From Isoetes taiwanensis (Eukaryota; Streptophyta; Lycopodiopsida; Isoetales; Isoetaceae), in the NCBI GenBank assembly GCA_021234155.1, contig JAJEKV010000472.1, positions 1 through 64,000 on the forward strand: DNA of 64,000 bases. The letters run 5' to 3'. The notes under the pieces are model-generated. The model was not told the origin of the DNA and ran no database searches. It worked only from the letters and a program-made list of their open reading frames with translations. The translations under genes and the position numbers were made by a program. Of the stretch, positions 32,849 to 42,669 are shown one piece after another (position 1 is the stretch's first letter; each line of letters opens with the position of its first letter).

Positions 32849-35800
32849 TCACAAAAGATTGGGCAAACTATCAAGTATCCTTTCTTCTTCTGCAATTGAG
32901 AGGGTGTAAACCACCTTACAACCTTTCACTTTGTGTTTGGCCTGAGGCATACATAATTTAATCGCTCCAACTTGTCCCACATAGACTGTGGCCTTATTTT
33001 CCGACACACCGACACAGTTTGTAACTAGTTTTGGAGCGTGGCAACTTTTCAAAATAATAACCTTCAATAACCTCATCACCAGCGACAAATTTCTGCCCAT
33101 GCATATCTTGGAAATCATTCTGAACAACGTATCTTGGTTTGGTGCACATAACAATATAAAATTCAGCATTTTCGGGTTGTTAGCGGGTGCAACAAATCGA
33201 AAACCGCCGCCAACTTTGAGTTGGCTACTAAGATCATCTCATGTGCCAAAGTAAACCGGTTCTTCACTTTCCCCTCTCGTATCATCCTGGATTAACAGTG
33301 ATTGTAGGCTCAACCACAACTAGGCGCCATTCGCCAGTATGTGATTTATTGGGACAAGAATCCCAATTCATCTCTAAGCAATCAGTGCAAAAACAAGAAT
33401 GCTTCCTCACCTGTAAATGTGTTGGTTTCGTTGAGCATCCGAGAATGCAATGAAAACTTCTTGTTCCTTCAATCTGACTTGCTGCCCACTGCTTTTTTCT
33501 ATCAACTTCACCAACACTAATTTCCCAAAAATGCCTCTTGACTACAAAAGATGTTTCAAGTAAGATGATGGGGCTCTTTGTTGCCATGTACTTCCTCAGC
33601 CCACTCTACCACCTCCCTAGCATTCCGCAATGTCACACCTCTCAATTGTGCCGCTCGTAATGCCCTCTTAATCACTGCACCTGCTCCATCGTGTTCCCCT
33701 TTCCCATGACCTGATCCCCAAAAGTTCCACATCATATCCATGCCTGTGGAACTCTTCGACCTCGAAACAAAGTAAAATGCCCTTGAAGATTTAAATTGAG
33801 AAGCTGCGCCCCATCCGAATATAACACATGCATCTTTGCCTTGATATTATTTTCAACCAACCATTTGTGATGTAACATAAGACAATCTTTGTACAAACAA
33901 TGAGTCATGTTTCTTATCATCCGAGATATAAAAATGTTCCTCTTTGACAATTTCTTGGGTGTCGGGATCTCTCCTATAGGTTAGGTGAACAAGAATGTTG
34001 ATCCGCTCATTATGCCAATGCATAGACTGTACTTCATTTTGCTCTTTCATAGTGTAATTTTCTCGCAAAATCCGAATAGATATTATGGTATCATCAGAAA
34101 CCTTGTTAATAGCTTTCTAAATTGCAATTTTTGCCACTTGTATCGAAAATTGTGACCGACAAACTCTTTTGCCTTCCCTCTAAACGTGTCCATCGAATTT
34201 TTGGAGTGGTTTCTAGATATTGATCTTTGCAGACCTAGTCTTCTTCTTACCATTTTTATCATATCCAACCACCTCATAATCTAAATACTCCCACGGAACT
34301 TTAGTGCTGCTGTCATCAGCCTCTTCTTTTGGACAAACGGGCAGTTTCTTAACACCACATGTGGTACAATTCCCAAATAGACAATCACTTTTGTGCCACT
34401 CATCATCCTCAGCTTTTGGACACAATATATTCTTCAAGATAATACTTCTTTGAGTTAATAGTAAAGTTTGATGCACTGCAACCCATTTGCCCAGGTTGGT
34501 GATTGCATATGTTACATTCACAACTACAATCCGGAGGATGCACCAGTGATGAGTTTCTCATTTTGTTGATTCCTTCTCGTAACATGGTCATCCTTTCGTG
34601 GTGCATGCAGCAACATGTGTTAAAATCCTTCAACTTCACCACGAAATAAGGTTTCAATTTCTCAAAACTCCTTTGTTTTATTTCAACGTGTGGGAACTCG
34701 CCTTTAAAGCCCAAGAAGAATTCACCAAGCAACCAAAGATGGTAGAACGATGTAAGAACATAAAATCCTAAATGGAATTTGCAAGATTATAATATCCATC
34801 ACAAAAGTATCATGAACTAGCATGACATACATTCACTTGCATTTTGCAACAAAGAGATAGTACTAATAATTAACAAGCCTTCAAGGGCTAGTACTAAATT
34901 CTAGAAGCATGCTCGACATGTATGTATCTCGCATGCGGCATTTTAAACAAACAAAAAGCTAAGCACATTCTAAATGAGTAACCATATTACAATCATTTTA
35001 TGCTAAACAAATATGTTATGGTACTAACTAAATAGGCAAAATACTAGTTAGCGATTAACTTCATGGGCTAGTACTAACTCATATGGTTACATATTAGTGA
35101 AATGGGCACAATACTAGTTAGCGATTAACTTCATATCCTAGTACTAACTCATGTGGTTACATATATTAGTGCTAGCTTCTACAAAGAATACTACTAAGCG
35201 CTAATTAGTGTTCATATAAAAACTGAACCCGCTAAATGCTACCAAGTATCATGTTGTCTATAACTATTTGTACTAGTTAGTCACAGTTCCATCTTTTCAA
35301 TATAAGATTATACCGAGCTTAATGTATTAGTGCTAACTAGTTTGGAAGTAATTTAGCACTTGATATACACTGTTATTACTAGTATCTAGCATGAATTAAC
35401 CTAACTAGTAAAACAACATAATTATCACTAAATGGCACTACTTAGCATGCATTTAATAAGAACTATAACAAAAATTAAAATAGTACCGGCTCGCTCGAGA
35501 TAATGTGTCGGATGCTTGGGATGCTTTCCTCCCGCCGGATCTAACATCTTTGGCATTTGGAGATACCGGTTTGATTAGTCCAAGAAGAAACAACGCAATC
35601 TATTACTTCTTCGCTAAGGCGGTCCTTTCTTTTTTTTCCGTCCTTCAAGGGCCCATTTACATTTTCCTTGCTCCTTTGAAATTTCAGGCTTCCTAGCTAT
35701 TGACACATTTCTAGGATGTATACCTAGAGCCTTAGCATAACATTTTTTGCCATCTTCGAACCGCCCAATTGACATAGAGAGTGTTGCCCTTTTTTCTGCA

Positions 35801-36246
35801 AGCTTGTCATTCTTTGCATGATCTTTTCACCGGTTTGCATAGAATCCTTGATTGGATACAATCTCGGTGTTAACTTGCATCTCTTTATCCGTCGTGACAT
35901 TCCTAGAGATCTATTACCTTTTACAACGCCCCACACTTTTCGCTTATCCTCATTGCTCAAATCTTTGGTGACATTCACGAAATGCCTTACAATTTTAAGT
36001 GCCATGTATTGCAAATTTACGTGTGACATCGAATTTCCCTCTTCTCAGATTCACAGATGAAACCAATTGAGCGACCTCCTCCTTTCGCCTTTGACGTTGC
36101 CTAAACTTTTTTCTCTCCGGCCTTTCTTCTTTTTCTCGCATCCACATCGCACCTCCTTTATTTGTACACTCCTTTTGATTTCCTTCTTTTTCGCATCTAT
36201 GCTTGAATCCCCATCTGTAAAGAGAAAGCTTACAGTTTTGAATCAA
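32849..36246 (-). pseudogene. Transposase of the 23-kb DNA transposon
   Basis: Read on the minus strand, an N-terminal exon (36246 to about 35480) is basic and contains KDRLSEEVIDCVVSSWT. After an AT-rich intron, exon 2 begins near 34780 with FYHLWLLGEFFLGFKGEFP and a Cys-rich CCCMHHERM...CSCECNIC region (zinc-binding). CLFGNCTTCGV and CP follow. The core has SDG (about 33800), then after a frame change QFK, then WNFWGSGHGKGEHDG and AGAVIKRAL (33735-33650). The C-terminus has CFCTDCLEMNWDSC (zinc knuckle). The SDG..QFK and HGKG..DG.G...KR blocks recur in large eukaryotic DDE transposases. Overlapping ORFs in different frames cover 34732-32849 without gaps, so a single frame with errors is likely. 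Confidence 0.7.
34840..35470. repeat. TAGTACTAA-type motif cluster in the transposase intron/spacer
   Basis: About ten copies of TAGTACTAA, ACTAGTTAG and close variants occur, with a direct repeat of GCGATTAACTTCAT about 70 bp apart (35048 and 35121). The same motif lies upstream of each tandem-unit gene (for example 14660-14830). Possible protein-binding sites. Confidence 0.5.
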
Positions 36247-36514
36247 AATTAAAAAGGAACTCAGAAATAAAATTATCGGGACAGACCTAGCAAATGTGGA
36301 GGAGAGCTCGAAAGCTCTATCCGATCTCCCTCTTCGCCACCAAAGACAATGAACAAAGCAATGCGTCCTCCGTCCTCTGTCCTCCGTCCTCGGGTTTCGG
36401 TTGCATCCAAGATTTAAGGAAATTTTGTTTTCTTGTTATTATTAGTTATTTCAAAATTGCCTCCACTTTTAACAACTTAGTGCTAATTTGGGGGACACGG
36501 GGGACAAAATAATC

Positions 36515-36539
36515 GAGCCACCCTAATATGCTTGGACCC
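36515..36539 (-). repeat. Right terminal inverted repeat of the 23-kb transposon
   Basis: Ends with CCCTAATATGCTTGGACCC, the inverse of 13307-13331, followed by the TSD ACAA. Confidence 0.93.
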
Positions 36540-36891
36540 ACAAGCTAGACTTGCCAGCACACCTAAAGATTCATAAAGTCTTCCACGTAAGTTTGTTGAA
36601 GAAGCATACTCCCAATCCAGACGAAGTCTTGGACACTCCAACGTTGTTGGAAATGACGGAGGAGCAGCTGGAAATAGTTCCAGAATTGATTCTTGATAAA
36701 GCTTTCAAGAAAACGAGGAGATCAGAATTCCTCCAGTATTTGGTCAAGTGGAAACACTTGCCGATTGGAAGACGCCGACATGGGTACTTAAGAAAGATTT
36801 AGTAAAAGCGGTACCCACGTTTATGGAGCAATGGGACGGCAAGGTCATCTCCGAAGAAATCGGCTCAGGCATGTCGATTTGTGTAGATTAA
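36540..36891 (+). pseudogene. pol: Integrase C-terminus with chromodomain
   Basis: This continues the integrase cut at 13306: KLDLPAHLKIHKVFHVSLLK, then a chromodomain (VPELILDKAFKK, LQYLVKWKHLP, TWVLKKDLV), with stop TAA at 36889-36891. A frame change lies near 36770. Chromodomains of chromoviruses direct integration to heterochromatin by contacting histone H3 marks; which mark this one prefers cannot be told from the sequence. Confidence 0.88.
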
Positions 36892-37709
36892 TTCTATGTT
36901 TAGTTAAGATTAATCTACGCATGCAACCTATGCTTGGTATGGGTCGCATGCGTTGTTACCAATGATGGGACCACTACGGTGATCTCTAGGGCGTGGTGTA
37001 ATGTCAATGTAGGCATGACCGCGTTCCGCTTTGGGTGAGTGGAAGGTAGATTAGAAAGTCTACTGGCCCCACGGAAGTAGACGACCTCGAGAGAAAGGAG
37101 GTCATGAAGGAATGCACCGATAGGAAAAGCACCTCTAGCCCCATATATGCTTTGATAGGAGGAATCGGGCCTTCACGCCCCATATACACGGGAAGGACCT
37201 ATCCTCCACGCCGGGCAACTAGGGTGTAGGCATGAGCGCATATAGGCATATAGGCTGTCTCCACGGCCATAATGGAAGATTCACCCTCTTCCTACGCCGG
37301 GGATTAGCCATGCATCCATGTAGATAGGTGGGGTGGTCATCATATAACCAAAATTTTATTAATAATTAAATGGTACTAACGTAGTGTCGACCTGCAGGCC
37401 AATAGAGCGCTCCGGAGGGCAAGGAGGTCGAGCTACGAAGACTTGCAACACAAATTTTGTTGGAATGTGTTGCAAGGAATGAAGAGTACCTCGGATGTTA
37501 ATTTGAATTTTGATAAACTTAATTGCCATGATAAGTGAAGTATTGAGTAACCTGTTTTAAGGATGTTGTGAATTGATAAGTTATTTCATAATACCTTAAG
37601 GTAATGTTAATAAATGTGTAAATGTGATAGGAGTATATTATATGTATCAGGGTGATTGCAGGAAGAGCCAAGGTGGGGAGACCCACGATGCTGCGGACAG
37701 CATCATTTC
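36892..37709. other. Retroelement 3' untranslated region
   Basis: No ORF with gag, pol or envelope character. It lies between the pol stop and the polypurine tract. Confidence 0.6.
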
Positions 37710-37722
37710 AAGGGGGGGAGAA
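37710..37722 (+). other. Polypurine tract
   Basis: AAGGGGGGGAGAA directly precedes the 3' LTR start TGTGACG. This is the plus-strand DNA priming site. Confidence 0.85.
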
Positions 37723-39393
37723 TGTGACGTTCAAAGATTATCACGGTCCCGGGGCGTATATCTTTATCAAATCCACGCCGCACACGCGCCATCCCCGGCC
37801 GACGGCGCCGACATATAGCCAAGTGGGTAGCCCTAGGGGCAACTTGCTAGAAATGTGCATTGGCATTAATGTGCACATTTACCAATGTACACATTAATGT
37901 GGGCACACATTTCCATATGGACACCTTATGCCAAGTGGGCCATACCCATAGGTGCAATTAATGTGCACATTTTCCAATGTGCACCTTCATTAATGTGCAC
38001 ACATTTCCATGTGGGCACATTTTGCCACCTAACCATTAATGGCAAGTGGGCCCATTCCTAATTATCCCACATGCCAAAAGGGGATAATTGGAAACCCTAA
38101 CCAACCCCCATGTCTATTTAGGAGGGGAAACCCTAACTTGCCCAATTTCGTTTCTAAGGCTTTAGGACTCCGTTTTGGCTGCCTCAAGAGCCAAAACCGC
38201 ATCCCAGACCCTGCCTGAGTGAACTGTACCCTTAGTTTCCCTTGATTCGAGTGTTTCAGCAGGATGGTCGAGCTCGGTCGGGGAGGAGTCCCTCAAGGAT
38301 CAGGTATTTAGGCAATTTAATAGCTTAAACCCTCTTTTAGTCATAAAATCAGTAGGTTTAGCCTATTAAATTGCTCATAGCAGCCTTCTAGATCTCTAGA
38401 TACCAGACTCTAGCTAAAGAACCTAACTCTATGATATAGATTAGATCTTGTTCTTTAGCTCTCTTATGATGTATGTGGATGATGTATCTCTATGAATTCC
38501 TTGTATTGGGAAGGGGGGTAGAGACCTAAAGCTTGGTAGTGGATGCTCCTAGATTAGCCTCTCTAGCACCATATAGATTCGGCCTGTGCACAAGAGCCAC
38601 ACCGGGATGTAGGTGAAGGGGGCGACCGGGCCGAGAAAGAGGTTCATGTCCCGACTCTTGAAGCGATCCCTCCGGTGTGTAAAGCCTCCAGGGGATCATT
38701 GTGACTAGGTCTAATGGCTTGCCACCGCATTATGGGCAAGGTATGGGCTCGACACCCGTGAAGTGGTGTTCACTTTCCGGTGGGTTCCGCCGAATACGGC
38801 GGTGGCCCTCTAGTCACCTTGAGTCAAAGCATGTAGATCTGACGGAGGGAGTGATCCCCTACCGCCCCATCGGAACGGGAGGATGAGCCCGGGAGTAGCC
38901 CTTTGGCTATGCATCCGTGGGGCTGGTCAGTCCCGACACTTTTCGAGACCACTCGCAAAGTGTGCACGGGGAGGGGCGGATGGAGTGGACAACCCTAAGC
39001 CATGTTCATATGCCAGCCCAATCCATTGCCATGAATTTCATGCGCAATGACTCGGGAGACCCAAGCCGCCGGATCATCCCCTTGAGTCGGAGCCCGTGGT
39101 AGGATTCCCTATGTGATGTCTTGATCTTTGTCGATGCAGATATGTGGAGGACCATCCTTCGTAATGGTCATATGATGTTGATGTATGTGCTACTGACATG
39201 TATGTTTACGCCCGGCGACTAGGTAGGCCGGAGAGGAGGGAGGGGTGGTGCAATGACCCTTCACTCTTCCCCATCGGCACCGCCACGGATGCAGTGTCAT
39301 GTGAAGGGCCCTGTATTAGCATGGAGCTGGTATGGGGGATGAACTCCTGTTTGTATACGGTGAGTGGCCCGTATACGAGTAGGGGACGTCACA
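37723..39393 (+). repeat. 3' LTR
   Basis: 1,671 bp; begins TGTGACGTTC, ends GACGTCACA and is followed by the TSD TGGAC (39394-39398). Same content as the 5' LTR. Differences are concentrated at CAG/CTG and CG-rich positions, and neither copy is consistently the cleaner one. Confidence 0.93.
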
Positions 39394-39515
39394 TGGACCG
39401 CCATCACACCCATGATCCCTTAAAATAAACTCAAATATGGATTGTCAGCATCTTCTTTAAATGAGACATTGGATAAATCAGACTCAGGAAATGATAATCA
39501 AGTGATCAATGCAGG

Positions 39516-39668
39516 AATTTTATGGCTTTTACTGCCTTCAACGTCCTACTCGTTTACATTGCTGCTGCTTTATATGTCTATGTTGACCCAGCTGCTGCAG
39601 GTTCTGGTGTCCCTGAGGCCAAGGCATATCTTAATGGGATTGATGCTCCAGAGATTTTAGCACACTAA
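39516..39668 (+). pseudogene. CLC chloride channel exon fragment
   Basis: The frame reads FNVLLVYIAAALYVYVDPAA and AAGSGVPEAKAYLNGIDAPE. The GSGxPE motif with AKAYLNG(I/V)D is the ion-binding loop and following helix of plant CLC channels/antiporters, which move chloride or nitrate across endomembranes. It has an acceptor-like GCAG before and a stop (TAA) at 39666-39668 where the family continues. No other convincing CLC exon was found, so it is probably a relic. Confidence 0.75.
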
Positions 39669-40020
39669 TTGTTAAGGTATGTTGCCCCTTCTATTTTTTC
39701 AATTCTGGAAAAGAAAGTATATTTTCTCAATTGTTGTATCTTTTATCTGAATGCTTTGTTGTTTGACGTTGATCAGGAAAGGAGCCAATATCAAGATTCT
39801 GCAGGCTTGCTCTATTGATTTTGTTACATCAAGCTGTTTTATATTTTCGTAGCTTGGGCCCTGTGTGCCTTGCCCTGAGAAAATACCAGCTACAGAGTTT
39901 AAGTTGGGAAGCTGGGCAACGATTGAGCAGAGGACAGCAAAGATCCAAGTATCACCATGAGGTAGGTAAGGTAAATATTTTTTGCAAGGGATATTGATAG
40001 ATATGTATTTCAAATAGGAG

Positions 40021-40420
40021 CGTTAGACATGCTCAAAATGTCTTTGAAAGGCCATGTGCAGAATGTCTTTGAAAGGCACGATTTTATGTCACTGAATGCA
40101 ATGATATTTGGATCTGCTGGAAGTGTTGATTGTGATTTTGCTTTTCAAATATTTACCCACATGTAAAACAAAGGTGTGATACCAAATTATATAACAGATG
40201 TTGTATTTAACATGTTTTGTTTCTTCATCAAAAGAAGATGGCAAACAAGTTAATGGCCAAATGAAATTGGAGTCACTAGAAACAGGTATACCTACCGAAT
40301 CTCAAGTTGCGAAAGTAGTTATAAATGGAACATTTTTGTAGTGAGTACAATGGCAGACATGTATGCTAAATGTGGATACATGGAACTTGCTTCATCATGG
40401 GTTTTTTTGAGAAAGTTTGT
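40021..40420 (+). pseudogene. PPR gene fragments
   Basis: VFERHDFMSLNAMIFGSAGS with AFQIFTHM (about 40057-40164) and then VSTMADMYAKCGYMELASSW (about 40340-40399) match PLS-class PPR repeats. Stops and frame changes intervene. A small direct repeat of AATGTCTTTGAAAGGC occurs at 40036 and 40061. Confidence 0.6.
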
Positions 40421-42246
40421 ATCCAATTGCTAACATATTCTTGCTCTATTTTGTTCTATATAGTTGCTTCCCTATTCTTGCTCTATTCTATTCTATATTA
40501 TTTACTGGATGTTTATATATGTGTGCCTAAAATCATGGCTAGAAGACAGGTGCAACAACAACGTTGGGCAAAGGTGGAAGTGATCTAACGGCTACTATTA
40601 CTAGGCTTAAGAGAAATATAGGTTTTTAAGTGCTGGTTTTGGCAGTTTAATGTTTGATAGCCATATGACAATTGCTTTGCAATACTTAGGTCTGGAAGGA
40701 TGTTGATGATGTCTAGACATGTGATCCAAGCATTTAACCTGACGCTCTTCTAGTGCCATACCGCACATTTGAGGAGGTTGAAGAACCGGCCTATTTTAAT
40801 GCTCATTCGTTATTCAGTTTTGCAACTAATTCGTTATTCAGTTTTGCAACTATTGTTTTGCATGGGAATTAACCAACTTAAGAGGATTGGATTAGAGAGA
40901 CCGTACATTTTTCCAAGTTTGTCCCTTACACTTGACAGTTGAGTATATGAATTGAGTACATCAATTTAAGCCCTAACTTTCTTATATGAAAATTCCCGTG
41001 TAAGGAGAAATGTTCGCGGCGGCCTTGGCCGCCGCCGCGATAAATTTCTTGTAGTTCTAAAAGCACTTGATTACTTGGAATATTCAACGTATTTCAACTT
41101 CCATTTCATACATCAAACATTATTAACTCAAATATGTGGTTCTTTCCATGATGATTAGATGAGATTTATTGTAAAGCATTCACATGATACTTATCTTGGG
41201 TTAGCAAATGGATAATTTCACGAATTACATCTACATAAGTAAATAGTAAATGTGTCATAATCTTATTGTCATGTTGTTGAAAGAACAAAATTGAACTTTG
41301 TAAATATAGTAAAAACATACTTAATTGTGACGAGCCTGCCAAGCTGACTCTCTTGGCAACTCGGGATCTTGTCTATACTTAGAGCTAGATCTAGGTTGGT
41401 ATGGAAACTTTAATCAACTATAATATTGGTGAAGAATTTAAGCTTCCAATAAATAATAAATAATGGAGAATGATTCCCTTCTTTCTACTCTTATATAATT
41501 TATTCACACCAAGATTCGATGCCTTGATGCCTTTAGATTCCCGAGTGAGGGAAAAATTAGGAAGGAAAAATAATTGTGAAAAATTTTGAAAGGACGCCAC
41601 GTTGTTGATCTTATCTGCTTCGGCTTTCTGCTGCGCTCTGTCAAATGCTCTTCCTCAGTCTTCGCTTTCTCCATTCGTCTGCTCCATTCCGGAGAGTGCT
41701 CATCAATGTTTTTTTTAATCCGCACGATTTGGAAGCACGGAACTGGTCTGCATTATTCTGCAGGCTATGGCGTCGTCGCAAGGGCAAATCCGAATCTTCT
41801 GATGGGCAAATCCGGAGCTATTCTCTCTGTTTTCGGTGCTCATGAGCTTTGGTGGTCATTCTTGACCGATTTTTTATTTTTTTTACTTTGTGGATGCAGT
41901 GTATTGCTGAGGCAACGGAAGAATTCCTGGTGGTAAATGCTGTAAGATGCAGATGCAGACGAAACCCTGAAAGGGGCTTTTCTTCTTTTGCTTTAAAATC
42001 TTTGTAGCATCTTTGCTTTGGGGCATGTTTAACTCTATTTAGAGCATATATCTGGCCTCCACACTTCTCAGTTTTGAGTTTAATCTGGACAAAAAGCAGG
42101 GACGACAAAAATATCTCCGAGCTTCTAGAATTTACGACTTCATTCTTTTTCCCAAAATAGAGGTAAAAAATCCATGGATACTTGGAGCAAAAATTTCCAG
42201 CGATCAAATTTGTTAGGAGATCTAACAATCTAGTTCTGTGGGCCAA
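40421..42246. other. Host spacer with GC-rich hairpin
   Basis: No gene recognised. A perfect-looking GC-rich hairpin lies at 41007-41048 (listed separately). The region just before 42247 may be 5' flank of the DnaJ-like gene. Confidence 0.4.
41007..41048. repeat. GC-rich hairpin
   Basis: Arms GAAATGTTCGCGGCGGC and GCCGCCGCCGCGATAAATTTC with a 4-base loop, in an AT-rich setting. The left arm recurs exactly (GAGAAATGTTCGCGGCGGC) at 44042-44060. Confidence 0.75.
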
Positions 42247-42669
42247 ATGGACGACGTTTGTAAGAATTTCTATGCAATTTTGGGAGTGCAGAGGAATTGC
42301 ACAGATGCGGAAATTCCAAGTGCCTACAGAAAACTCGCAATGGTATGGTCGATCTGTGTTTTATGAGCATAGATCTTTGCAAACACGTTTTCTGTAATGT
42401 TGATTTTGTTTATTCTATGCCCTATTAATGTGTCACAGAAATGGCATCCGGATAAATGCTCTACAGGTGATCCTGCAGCAGCATACTATATTCAAGGTGA
42501 ACAGACCTTTGACGTGTACAGATTAGCGGTTTATGCTGTAAATAGGTGCAGATGCCGGGCTTTGTTCTCCCTTTTTGTTCGTGGGTCCCAAGTGCTGAAC
42601 TTAGAGACGAATTTAGGTGCAGCTATGGTGCCAAGGCCGGATCAGATGTTTTTGCATCTGGTAAAGTGA
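42247..42669 (+). pseudogene. DnaJ (J-domain) gene fragment
   Basis: Exon 1 (42247-42342) begins MDDVCKNFYAILGVQRNCTD and continues through AYRKLAM; then a GT-AG intron (42343-42438); exon 2 begins KWHPDKCSTGDPAAA. The HPD motif that stimulates Hsp70 ATPase is present and placed correctly between helices II and III. After DPAAA the sequence no longer follows the J-domain (helices III and IV are missing) and runs to a stop at 42667-42669. Either a further exon is unrecognised or this is a truncated relic. Plant homologues of this short type are co-chaperones in nucleus or cytosol. Confidence 0.75.

Larger units (their letters stand above)
13307..36539. mobile_element. 23,233-bp TIR DNA transposon with cargo genes
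   Basis: Termini are inverted repeats of about 25 bp of form GGGTCCAAGCAYATTAGGG. The flanking duplication is ACAA at 13303-13306 and 36540-36543. Deleting the element plus one ACAA restores the integrase reading frame (NQSYK joined to LDLPAHLKIH), so both boundaries are firm. Contents: three tandem ~4.5-kb units on the plus strand (14475-30032), a small ORF at 31452, and a minus-strand transposase gene (32849-36246). Later insertions inside it are a MITE (25507-25828) and a LINE (25881-27653). A 4-bp TSD fits few superfamilies (Sola is one), but I cannot assign it from sequence alone. Confidence 0.93.
2365..39393 (+). mobile_element. Ty3/gypsy (chromovirus-type) LTR retrotransposon with nested insertions
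   Basis: The element has matching LTRs that begin TGTGACGTTC and end near GACGTCACA, and flanking duplications TGGAC at 2360-2364 and 39394-39398. A primer-binding site follows the 5' LTR and a polypurine tract precedes the 3' LTR. The internal order is accessory ORFs, gag, protease, reverse transcriptase, RNase H, integrase, chromodomain; integrase downstream of RT defines Ty3/gypsy. The span is 37 kb only because a 23.2-kb DNA transposon (13307-36539), a MITE (5298-5618) and an 83-bp retroposed scrap (7200-7282) are nested inside. Without them it is about 13.4 kb. There is no envelope-like ORF after pol. Many frame breaks occur, and many of these may be consensus errors. Confidence 0.95.

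Noticed and set aside
36892-37709. Search for an envelope-like ORF after pol
   Set aside because: No ORF of suitable length, no signal peptide or transmembrane segment; only the untranslated region and polypurine tract.
39442-39660. Open frame of 72 residues on the plus strand
   Set aside because: It overlaps the CLC exon in another frame; the CLC reading with GSGVPE and AYLNG explains the DNA better.
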